From Anoplopoma fimbria (taxonomy: Eukaryota > Chordata > Actinopteri > Perciformes > Anoplopomatidae), in contig NC_072467.1 of the NCBI RefSeq assembly GCF_027596085.1, forward strand, positions 27,005,734-27,069,733: DNA of 64,000 nucleotides, given 5' to 3'. Shown piece by piece: positions 24,381 through 48,575 of the stretch (position 1 is the stretch's first letter; each line of letters opens with the position of its first letter). The notes under the pieces were generated by a model. The model searched no databases, was not told the DNA's origin, and saw only the letters and a list, made by a program, of their open reading frames with translations. The translations under genes and the position numbers were made by a program.

Positions 24381-26580
24381 TGTGACCCCTCTCTTTCAGG
24401 GTACTGGAGAACCATCAGACCGATGATGATGATGATGATGATGATGATGAAGCACAGTCAAGGGGCGCGTGTTCGGGTGCACACCTGGCCTGTTGGTTTT
24501 AAATATAGCCAGGGTTATGTATGCTATTGTGTCGAGCTAAGCCTGGGTGCGTTTGGTGGGAGTCCCACATTCTAGACCCCCCTCAACCCCCCGAGGGGCT
24601 CAGACTGGAGGGCCAACAACCTCACCAGCTATTGTTTTTTTGTTTTTGTTTTTCTGGAACGCAAAATCAAATCGGGTTTATTTATTTTTTGTTTGTTCAG
24701 GAAACACGAGATGATGTGTGTATTGTAAAAACTTCTGCGGGAAAAGCCAAACCGCCAGGCGACAGTGGAGCTCTGCAGCTTAACTTTATGGAGGAAACTG
24801 TTGTGTCGTTTTTTTTCTGGTTTTGTTTTTCTTGTTGAGTGCGACTCTGGTTTTATTGACTTTTAATGACTTTCATCAGCTTGATTTAAGTTGTTTTCTC
24901 TGCTTTCCGCTAATCGTTTTACGTCTGTTTTAACACTTTTTTGTCTAGATGTACATAAGTTTTATGTAATGAGGAAAATCTCGCTAAAATGACAGATCTT
25001 CAATTTTTTTCTAATTCAAAAGTAATATTATATTATAGACTTGTAAAGAAAGTGCAAATAACAGAACAAAAAAGGTAAAAAGCAGCACTTAAAAAGCAGC
25101 TATAATTAAAAGGAACTAACTGGTAAATAAATGCATTAGAGTGAAACATACAGTTTTTGCAATATTGATAGAAGTACTCATATTTTACTCAGTAAAAGTA
25201 GCAATACTACAGTGTAAAGAATACCCTGTTCTGCATTAAAAACCACAAGAGTACCAAAAAGTAAAAGGGCTAATTAAGAATGACCCATTATGTTACTGGA
25301 TTATAATTATTGATGCATTTATTTGATCACTTTTACATTCACATCACTTAAATGTTGCGGCTAATAAAAGTGCTGTACTTTATATTTTTGGTAACTTAAT
25401 GTATAATCATATATTATCATTTATTTATATATTTTTTCTAATATATTTGCAATATGCAAAGTAACATCAATCTTAAGCTTTAAAATAAACGCAGTGGAGT
25501 AAAAAGTATAAAGTACTATTCAATAGAAAATACTCAAGTAAGGTATCTTAAAACAATACCTAAGTCCTACTTGAGTAAATGTACACTGTAATTAAAATCC
25601 ATGTACTTTAACTTAAAAGTTAAATAGTTGCATCAAAGTTTCAAGTAAAGTCATATTGGATTTAATTTCAATAGTTCCAACTCATTGTTTTTGAGTTGAC
25701 TTTAGCTTTTGTTCGCTCACTGTGAGTTGACTTGTCTGTATAATACTTGATTCCACTTAGTTGAGAATATAAAACTTATTATCATGCATTCTGTTCCCAG
25801 TTTGTTGATTTCTACTCACATATTTTATTTAAAAAGGAAGCTTTGACCTTACTTTCCTGTGTTGTTTTAACTTACAAATTAAAACAACCTTTTCTTGAGG
25901 CAAAAAATCTCATTAATCATTGATCATAAATGAACAGTGGTGAGTAACTATAATTACCTTCCACCCACTGGTCATGCTGCATCACATACTATATGATATT
26001 ATGTCATATTGAATCAGGTTTTCCTGTATCTCATCATGTTGTTCTGTACATTTAGTGTTGCAGCACATTCCTTCCTGTGATCCTGGATCTAAATACTGTC
26101 TGGATCTATTAGCTGGTCAGGTATCATGTGTGAAACGGTGTGATGAGTGCTAACAGGACAACAAGACCTGTTACCACCCCCATCCCGTTATGTGGGACAG
26201 GTTAACACCAGGTCCTCGGGGCTCCGCCGCTGCAGGCCCTGTGATCTACGGGGAGCCAGCTGATGTCCAGCTGCAGATTAGTGGAGCTTTACAGGGGCCA
26301 GAGTGTCGCCTCCTGTGGCTCACGGACTGAAATAGTGGTGGTGCAGCTCAACATAAAGCTCCCATACTGTCACTGTACAGATAGAGAGGGAGCCTGTAAA
26401 AAAAACAACCACTAAAATAAGACTGGTTCTCATCCAAACAGTGACACAACCTGCTTTTAAGGATTTAATCTGACCAAACTTCAACAGTGCATGTGTTTAA
26501 CTACTTTTTTATACAACTAGTAATAGTATTTCTTCTGCAGGGGTCATTTAAAGGAATAGTTCAACTTTTTGCACTATGTA
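24381..26580. other. intergenic between asb15 copy 2 and iqub
   Basis: Holds a short (GAT)n run at about 24420-24450 and, at about 25170-25620, AT-rich sequence of the 'AAGTACTTGAGTAAATGTAC' repeat family also seen at 31060-31540. ndufa5, which separates ASB15 and IQUB in human, was not found: none of the open frames here resembles it. Confidence 0.5.
25170..25620 (+). repeat. interspersed repeat family C (AAAGTAAAAG / TACTTGAGTAAATGTAC)
   Basis: Shows ATTTTACTCAGTAAAAGTAG, GTACCAAAAAGTAAAAG and CCTACTTGAGTAAATGTACA, characteristic of an abundant teleost non-autonomous element. Other fragments are at 31060-31540, 52485-52585, 56440-56530 and 61740-62165. Confidence 0.6.
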
Positions 26581-26821
26581 CAGTACCAGTCAAAAGTTTA
26601 GACACACCTTCTCATTCAATGGCTTTTCTTTATTTTATTTTATTTTTTTATTTATTTTTTTACATTGTAGATTAATATTGAAGACATCTAAACTATGAAG
26701 GAACACATATGGAATTATGTGGTAAACAAACAAATGCTCAACAAACCAGAATATGTTTTATATTTTAGATTCTTCAAAGTAGTTGAATGAGAAGGTGTGT
26801 CCAAACTTTTGACTGGTACTG
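26581..26821 (+). mobile_element. Tc1-type miniature inverted-repeat element (MITE), 241 bp
   Basis: Begins CAGTACCAGTCAAAAGTTTA and ends with the inverse, CAAACTTTTGACTGGTACTG. The inverted repeats extend about 40 bp (GACACACCTTCTCATTCAA with GAATGAGAAGGTGTGTC). It is flanked on both sides by TA, the Tc1/mariner target duplication. The interior is AT-rich with no transposase frame, so it is non-autonomous. Confidence 0.93.
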
Positions 26822-27149
26822 TATGTTTTATTTATTTATTTTATATTTATTTATTTTATTATTCTTTTATTTCTTTTATTATTCTTTTATTTTATTTACA
26901 CAGTATGTGGAGATGAATGAATAAAAACACAACTTGGCAGCAGTGATATTTCAGAGCTTTTACTTTGAAGGGGCCAAGCATGTCATGTTAAAGTTCCTAT
27001 TGGTTGGTAATTTAAAAACTACAAATAAACAAAATTAATCACATTAAAAAACATGTCTGCCATCCTCCTTCTTAATATCAAAAAACGTAAAAGGAAAAAT
27101 AAATAAATGAACAATATGCCAAGTCTTGAGCGGAGAGGGTTCGTTTGTG

Positions 27150-27190
27150 GTTGATATGGCGACGTGTAAACTCTGGCGTTGCATGGGAAC
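27150..27190 (+). promoter_or_regulatory. two RFX X-box-like motifs upstream of iqub start
   Basis: GTTGATATGGCGAC (27150-27163) matches the palindromic X-box GTTGCCATGGCAAC at 11 of 14 positions, and GTTGCATGGGAAC (27178-27190) fits the looser RYYNYY-N-RRNRAC form with one mismatch. They lie 40-80 bp upstream of the chosen iqub ATG. RFX factors drive ciliary genes, and iqub is ciliary, so the location is sensible. Binding is inferred. Confidence 0.45.
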
Positions 27191-27229
27191 AGAGCCAACA
27201 CCAGAAGCGTGGCTCATTCACAGCTCTCA

Positions 27230-39775
<12,546 letters not shown>

Positions 39776-39870
39776 GAAACCCCCTCCAGGTTTCCTTTCT
39801 TTGTTCAACGTTTCCTCCCTCGCTCTTATTGTCTTTCAACTTCCAAAATGTCATTTTGTCTGAAATCTAA

Positions 39871-39876
39871 AATAAA
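39871..39876 (+). terminator. iqub polyadenylation signal AATAAA
   Basis: First AATAAA downstream of the iqub stop (39775), about 95 bp into the 3' UTR. Position and spacing are normal for a 3' end. Confidence 0.7.
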
Positions 39877-41605
39877 GTTCACGATGGTTTTACTCCTGGT
39901 TTTGATTCGTCAAATTCATTTCTGTTCAGGTGCTTTTATTTTGAAAGGTGGATGTAAGTGACACTTAGAGCCCAGGGTCTTGCTTCCAGAACTTTTTTCT
40001 AACTTGCATTGAAACAAATTTTTATGAATTAGTCGACTTCTACTCTAAGTGCTGCTGTAGGAAACTCATGTTAAATTTCAGTATTCTCTTCTCATTTCTC
40101 AGTTTGTACATCCTTGATCCCTTTCCTCGCCTCCTCTCCTTAGGTCCTGGTCCCTCCCACCTGAGATATGAGTGCTAAATATTTGTTGTAACTTTGAACA
40201 AATCCACACTTAAATCCACGGTTAACGTATTCCCAGGTTTGGCTAAATCCCTCTCCTGCCCCTTCTGGTACATTCGAGAAACCTTAGCCAGGGGTCAAAG
40301 GTCACAGATAGAGTTAGCAATTATTTGAAGGTCCTCTGAGGACTTTAAGATAAGTAGTTAAAGTTTACCCGGTCACTGTGCTCAGTTTTTTTTTATCTCT
40401 TTTCCTGTGACGTCTAACGAGCGGTACAGCAAAGAAAGAGTTCTTTTTTTTCCAACTTTCTTTTTCATTTTTTCAACAACAAAACACAACAGATCAGGAA
40501 ATCAACATACACATACGGTCAAATTAAACAACAAATAAATAAAATAAATTTAAATTAAATTAAATAAAAGAATAAACGTGATCCTTTGCTCTGTTACTCC
40601 CCCACACTGTATTTTTTTTATTTCAAGACAACAAAACTGAAAAAATCCAGAAATCAACATACACATATGGTCAAATGAAATTTAGAAAATTTGATTTTCT
40701 GGGAATGTTATAAACACATTTATCCTTTACAAAGACAAATAAATAATAATATTAATAATAAAACTAGTGAACAAACTTAGGAATATATTATATTATATTT
40801 TGTTTACTTCAAAGTATGAGTGAAAGCAAATAAATACTTACTTTTCAGTGGATATGACTGTTTAAGTTGTAAACACCTAAATAACTAAAATACAGTTCAG
40901 CAAATACATCTTTTATTCCTGGTGTCTTAAACAGGTATCATGTTTACAACTTACAAAACAACATACAGGAAGAAAGAAAGAAAACCCCATGATAAGCTGT
41001 TTTAATTTAGTCCTTGCTTTGGGTTATTATCACTTTTTAAAAATGGTTTACAAAAACTCAATTCTGCTGATTTATTACTTTTCTCCAGAGTGAGCTGAGA
41101 AGATGGAAACCCTTTCATTTCCAGTGCAGAGATAGCTCCAGGATGTGTTTACTGTAGCCTAGCTTAGCACAAAGACTGGAAACAGGGTACAACTGCTAGC
41201 ATAGCTCCATCAAAGTAAAGGATTCTGGTCTTCAGCTACTCAAAAGTTCCAGCCGCAACTTCCTGGAGTTCCTCTGAATCTCCCTGTCAAATATTAACTC
41301 ATTTATACTTTTAGAAAAGTGTGGAAATGGACCAAAAGTATGAAATCCACTTACAGTATATAGCCCTTTTTAAAGTGCCATAAATGAAAGGTTGTGTCAC
41401 ATCATTATCTCCCCTTTGTGTTGTTACAGAGATAACCTGCAATTAGCAAGCAGGTTTGGTCTCTTGCTCAATGAAACGCCAACAGATAAGCTCTGAGACA
41501 CGGTGCTCTTGCCGGCTCAAAGACATAATCAGCCACTAACATCCCGCTAACGTCTTTTAGCTTGACAACCACAGGATTTGAACAGGAACCAGCAGAAGAA
41601 AAGCC
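39877..41605. other. intergenic between iqub and slc13a1
   Basis: AT-rich. Two related stretches reading AAATCAACATACACATA occur at about 40480-40530 and 40626-40680, a local direct repeat. A family B fragment (CTAGCTTAGCACAAAGACTG) is at 41155-41230. The slc13a1 promoter must lie in the last few hundred bases; no TATA box was seen by eye. Confidence 0.5.
41110..41240 (-). repeat. fish repeat family B fragment
   Basis: Contains CTAGCTTAGCACAAAGACTG and GAAACAGGGTACAACTGCTA, the reverse orientation of the GTTTCCTGTCTTTGTGCTAAG form seen at 61497. It lies about 400 bp upstream of the slc13a1 start. Confidence 0.6.
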
Positions 41606-44600
41606 ATGCTGAAGCGGTTGAGAAGAGGATTGTGGAACTATCGCACTGTCGCCCTGATCGTCCTCACACCTCTGCTGCTGCTTCCTCTTCCTCTTGTCAT
41701 CGGGACGAAGGTGAGTCTCCTTTACACGCCGGCAAACAGACCAGAGCAAAGGGCAACAATAGTTATAATATTACAAATATATATATAAAGTTAGCTGGGC
41801 TGAAGGGTTGAAAGAACTTTGCTGCTCTGAGATACGATTAAATATGTTTTAATTGTTTAGCAATTGTAATTTATTTGGTAAAAGTAAAGAGAATTCTCTA
41901 GAACTCTACTTGATTTTTAGCCTCTTCTTGTTCCTAGTTTTGGTTTTAAAGAAGATTCTCAGTGTTTTCAGCAGCAGCAAGCGACTGATTCCAGCGAACA
42001 AACTCTGATAAATTGACCAGATATTAACCAGTTTTCCATCAAACTGAAGTCACAACTTTTAAGAGAATGTCCCGAAAATCTGCAAGAAGAAAAATGTGAA
42101 TTAATGCACGTTTTAATCCGTACTGTATTAGGTTTTGGTTCATCAAGATAATGTTGGTGGTGTTAATTCTCCAGTTAGTTTTCATCTCCTGTTATTTTAA
42201 TTATCCTCAGTGGTGCAGAAGCTTCAGTGGAAATCTTATTTAAATACTTCATCGTGATTTATTCACTAAATCATGTTTCCGCTTCACTTTGTTGCATTTC
42301 TCCAATTTTTCTCCAACCTCAAAGCATAAAAAAAAAGAAAAAAGTTTTTGTTTTCTCCGGATTTTCATTGTTTTAATACAGGCTTTTATGAGCATTGATT
42401 AACAATGCGCTTTGTAAAAAAACAGGTGGATGGAGGGGTTGGTGGAGACCAAAATGGAGATAAAAGGAGGGTGAATATTAAACTTACGTTCATCATCTGC
42501 TCCCTAATTACACCTGTAACCACTCAATTAATTCAAATTGTGTCAAGATAATTGTAATAAAAACATACATGTATAACTGTAGTTCACCGTGCTGTGCTTC
42601 ATGTTGCCTGTTTAAGTTACCTCTGAAAATAAATCGTCAGTCCTTCTTTGTGTTTAGTTCCAACTGCCTCAGTCTTTGAATTTGTATGTGTGACGTACTC
42701 ATACATGCTTTTTATAATGCTAATAACTTAACTTAACTTAACTTATAGTCCTCTGTGACAGTTTAAATTCAGCTGTGTGTGTGTTGGTCCCTGTAGGAGG
42801 CAGAATGCGCCTTCGTGTTGCTGCTGATGGCGACGTACTGGGTGAGCGAGGTGATTCCTCTGTCCATGACCGCCATGCTGCCCGCCATCCTCTTCCCAGT
42901 GTTTGGCATCATGAAGTCCTCGGACGTGAGTTCATCCGTCTGTTAGCAGGCCAAGCTATTCTCCAACTTTATTAAACTAAAGAAGACTAACAAAGAAACA
43001 AACTGTCTGCTTCACTTGCATTCAGAGATATTTGATGACGTTTTGGTACACAGACCTTCATCAGGTGACCTAACAAAACAATGAGAGAGCGTGTCATAAA
43101 TAGGTTGGTAGACCAACGTAGACCAATCAGGTCACAATACTGAAATGACATCACTCAATCAATCAAGAATCATTTAATCACATTATGGCACCAAAGGCCT
43201 ACAATATCAACATGAAAACATATTCATCGTTTCATATAGAAAGAGTGTCTTGAAAATCGTTTAAAATGCACATGGGGATAATTAAGATAAGCTGCCATAC
43301 CAAGATAAATGCTTATGATATGTAGCTCAGAATTGGTTGGAGCCTGACAAGTATGTCTTCTAGAGTCTGTCCCAAGACAAGAAAGGAGAAAAATGTTATT
43401 AGAGAAAAATATATATAAATAAATAGGCAAGAAGCTCATACATAGGAAATATTTCATAAAAAGATCACATTATAAAATACTAGTAAAATACGTTTGGGAT
43501 AAGTACAAAACAAGTAGTTCATCAGAAAAACGCTATGTTTTTGATAAATATTAAGCTATGTTTGTATTCCTTTAAGAACACACCAGAAACACGAGCAGGA
43601 CCAACTTCATGTAAAGAGTTAGCTGATGTTAGCTAGGTAGCCTCAAAACATTAGTTAACCCTAGCTTTTATTACAAAAACTGCGAAAAAATTCTAATAAC
43701 AACAATTAATGATATCATATCTTGTGAAAAAAAATTTTTTAGACAATATTACATAGTCATAACTTTGAAATTAATTTTGTGTTCCCTATAATGTTGTGAA
43801 ATTTTTAAATGTTATAGGTGTAGGCTTCAAATAAGCCCAGTGGGCTTCCTGCCGCTTTATTTGTTCTGACTCTATCTGTATTATGTTGGTGTATTCTTTT
43901 TTTTATTGTGCAAAATAAAATCAACTAAAAAATCAACAATTGATTTACAACCCAAAAAATGTACTTGTTCATTAACTTTAAGTTCATTAGCATTTTCTCC
44001 TTGATTGCTTTGTGTTTTCTCAGAGTTTGATTTCAGTCACTCTCCAACAAGTGAATGTAAACTACAAATTTACATCATAAACTGGGCTAAAATTGAATAC
44101 TATTGTTCTCCCTTTGATTATTTTCTCCTCCAGGTGGCGAAGGAGTACTTTAAAGACTTCCACTTGTTGCTGGTCGGCGTCATCTGCCTCGCCACGTCCA
44201 TCGAGAAGTGGGGTCTCCACCGCAGAATCGCCTTGAGGCTCGTCACCATGGTGGGAGTCAACCCTGCATGGTGAGCGCACAGACAGTAAATAAGAAGTGG
44301 ACGTAGTCATGGTGACGTCACCCATTGGTTTTTGGACTGACGTTTGAAGGATCAAGTTTCTGCAATTTCGCTGTTGCCATGTTGGATTACAGTCACCATG
44401 TGGTTTTTTTCACAACCAATGAACGATAGTGACCATTTTTGGAATGATGACAAAGGGACTTAGAGACGCCGTATACGTCTTTGGTAGAGACCTGTCAATC
44501 ACAGTAAGCCCGCCCTAAAGCATCCCCTGCTTTATGGTCTGTTTGACTCTAAATGGAGCATCATTTACTAAATGAACATCATGCTGTATTGAAGAAGACT

Positions 44601-47600
44601 TGAAACTAGAGATTGAGACCATAAACTCATGTTTACAATGTTTACTGAGGGAATAAATCAAGAGAGAAGTAGAGTCATTTTCTCATAGACTTCTATACAA
44701 CCAGAGGAGTCGCCCCCTGGTGGACAGTAGAGAATTTTCAAGGTTGCCGCTTGAGTGAGCTCCTCCCTTCTCTAAATCCAGATAGAGGTTGTCATTTAAT
44801 TATATATTTTTTTTTATTGGATGAATTGCTGTTGACCAAGTGGTTCCTGCCGGTTACAAAGTAAAAGTTGAGAAGCAGATTGAGATGTTCGTTGATGCTC
44901 CTGCGCTGACCACCAGGTTGATGCTGGGCTTCATGTCCGGCTGTGCATTCCTCTCCATGTGGGTCCAGAACACCTCGGCTGTTACCATGGTGATGCCCAT
45001 CGTGGAGGCTGTTCTCCAGCAGCTCCTGAAGTCCAAGGACGAAGGATGTTCGGCGAAGACAACCCCGACCTGCAGCTGGACGGTACCTGGATTTACATTT
45101 TAATTCTGTGTTTATACAGAGGAATGTGTTAAAACACACGCTCTGAGATTATTTTTACGACTGCTATTAGTGTTTTTAGACCGTATTACCACTTTCTTTT
45201 TATGGAAAAATAAGCATTAAGTATTTATTAATGCATTACCGACATTTAGACTGCATACTTTACAAAATAGAAACATAAACAATGTCCAAGGGAGTGCTTT
45301 TTCGTAACCTGGCATCCTAAAATGTGTTCTTGTTTATAGCTAATAAGAAGATAAGCAAATTATTCACTACTCATGAATAAAGCATTAGTTACAACTTGCA
45401 AATCTTTCATACAGTGTGCCTTTTAAAAAAGCGTTACAAAAAAAGTAAAGTTAGTAGTGATATCGTATTGTTACTGAAACTCAGGTATCACATTTTAAGA
45501 GATATCCTACGGCTGAAACAAGAAGTACTAGTACACACCAGAGTACTAGAATCTCAAGAATATACATTTATATTTGCTGATGTAATTACTTTTTCAATGT
45601 GTAATACATAATGAGTAATTGATTACGTTTTTCAGCTTCTCTAACACTAATGACCAGTAAACTCTGGTTAGGTTTAGGCAACTAAAGTACAACATAAATA
45701 CATAAATACATACATATATAAATAGATGCAAACATGCATGCAGTTGTCTTACATAGGCGTGACAATCAAGGGGTACGATTTCAAATCAATGGATTTCAAA
45801 AAAGAGCGATTGTTGATCACTTGCGGTGCCTACTGTCCAGTTAACAGAGGTGAGGAGAGAGCAGTCAATAATGGTGTAAAGCAGACCATAAAATGTGTTT
45901 TTAAAAAGAGTGAATCATTGCAAACATGAGAGTTCCTTGAGTATACTTTCATATGTGAGCCCAAAAAATTTCAAACTGATGGGGCCAGCAGCATGCGAGA
46001 TGAGCCATGGACAGACAGACGGACACGCACGCACACGACAGAATACATAATCACCTGGTGGCAACAATGAGTACGAGCCAAAATTCTGTTACACAATTGT
46101 TCTGAAGAGTGTTTTTAAATGTCAGAATCCCAAATTCTAACCATCACATGCGCATATTGAAGTTAAGTTCCCCTTTTTTTCTATTAATTGCCATAAAAAT
46201 AACCTCTTAGAAAAGCGACACATTGCACGGTCTGTTCTTTTTTTCAGAAACAGACGGCCATGTTGGAAAGATGGAAGAAATCGTGAGGTATGTGAAGGAT
46301 GTTTTTTGTATTCACGTCTGTCCTGTTCTGTTGCCTTCAATGTCCCTCTGAGTTGTAGGTGATTGCAGGTTTTCAAGGTTCTTTTCATTGCAGTACATCC
46401 TCTATACATTAATATTGTATCTCTCAGTGACAAGACGGATCCAGATGTTCCTGAAGAGACGTTCACTTGTGTTCAGATACAGACAGCTGCAGCTCAGGTA
46501 CAAAAACACTGAGCACTCACAACATTCCAGTTTGTTTCTATAATATTACTTGTACTACTGCTACTGTTTCACTACCACGGCTGCTGCTACTGCACTACTT
46601 CTACTACTGTTAATACTACAGATACTATAGCTCGTTCTTGGAACATTAGTACTTGCAACAACACAGGTTTTACTGCTATTTCTACTATAACTTCCAGTAT
46701 ATGTCAGAGCCATTGCTACTTCCTCTGCTGATATTAATCTTTTACTACGAACTTTACTGCTTGCACTAGTACAACCACTAATACTATTAGAAAAGTATTA
46801 CTATTATTAGCAGCACTATAGTGATACTACGAATACTAATAAAGCTGCTAACAAATGCTGTTTTTTATGCCACTGCTGCTAATGATGATACAACTATCAC
46901 TTCAACATGTGATTAGTACTTTTACTACCAGTAGTACCACCACTAATGCAGCTGCTCATGGGTAATCCCCCCCCTATGTGTTGTCTTGCAGGTTGCTGAG
47001 CCTCCCAGCAGGAGTAAGCAGGACCTGGCGTTGTGTAAAGCCATGTGCATCAGCGTCGCCTACTCCTCCAACATCGGAGGCATTGCCACGCTGCCCGGCA
47101 CGTCGCCCAACCTCATCTTCTCCGAGTACCTCAACCAGTGAGTGGGAGTGAATGTGTACCAGACAGGGAAAAAGGGGACGTTAAATGAAAAGAAATGGAC
47201 AAAACAGACACACACACACACACACACATTTTTTTTAATTTAACTTAATCTGTGTAACGGTTGGTATACAGCTGCAATTTAAAATCCCCCTGTGAAGAAT
47301 GATTGTTTAATTCAGTCTGCTGGAAAATTAAAGAACAAAAACAAAGGATTTAAAGCTTCTGTATGCATTAAAAAAAAAAAAAAAAAAAAAAAGAAAGCAA
47401 TTAAATCCGCCTCAAACAATGTTCTTTAAAAATTCAGGATTTACCCAAACTGCAACTGCATAAACTTCGGGAACTGGCTCCTGTTGTGTCTGCCCGTCAG
47501 TGTGATCATGCTGCTGCTGACATGGATGTGGCTGTACTGGCTTTTCATTGGCTCAGAGTGAGTGTCACCATCTGCACCGATAATCACCTCCTATTTGTGC

Positions 47601-48502
47601 TTTTACTCCAACTAAACAGTGTGTCTGTTTCTTTAGTTCATAACCTCTTTCTTTTTGTATTTCACCCCACATTATCGGCTTTTTCTTGTGTTGTTTTATT
47701 CCCTTTTTGCCTCTTCTTTATTAAAACATAACCCTGTTTGGCTGCTTAGCTTATGTACTTTTTCGTTTAGTTAGCCTGACATGTTAACATTTTACGGCTT
47801 TCATTAAAGCAGACGAACACACTGTTTAATCCATTCTTAAATCTTTTTCCATTGTGGTTTCAGAAATGCTAAAAAACACCTTTTTAAATTGCTGCATGAA
47901 GAGAATCTGTTTTAATTTCAGCTTCATTCACAGACTTGCTGTAACTAATTATGTTTGCTAGTCTATCACTGGACAATCATGGGAGGTCAACGGTAACTTG
48001 ATGTGATATTACTAACTATTTTCAGTGACCTCCAATTAAATTACCAGTACCTGCTGAAAATGAATAAAACTGACAAACAGTTGTAATAGAATACAAGTCA
48101 ACAGAAACAAGGAGATATATTCAGATTTTCTTTTTTAGTTCAACTTTAAAGTAAAGAACTGTAAATGTTACAATATTAAAATAACCCGCAAAGACGCTGA
48201 ATACGTGATTAATTCAGTTTGGATTTGATAACAGGTCGATAAAACCTCAGAACTTCCTGATGCCTGCTCTCACTTCACCACAGCCTGACTGTCTGATGCA
48301 TGAGCGTAATGCTAATGTTAGCATTAGCAGTGTGATGGTGTCAGGGCGGGTTAATTGTGAGCGCCGCTGACCTCCACACATGCTCAGTAATGTCCTCGTT
48401 AGGCAGCCGGCGCCGTGTTCTCTCCGTGTGCTTTTAACCAATCACAGGCAATCTTTTAGTTCACTGTGAGCATTTCTCTGTCGCCTATCAATAATATAAT
48501 CT

Positions 48503-48575
<73 letters not shown>

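Noticed and set aside
26574..26830. Reading the Tc1-type element as an autonomous transposon
   Set aside because: Only 241 bp long with no transposase frame.
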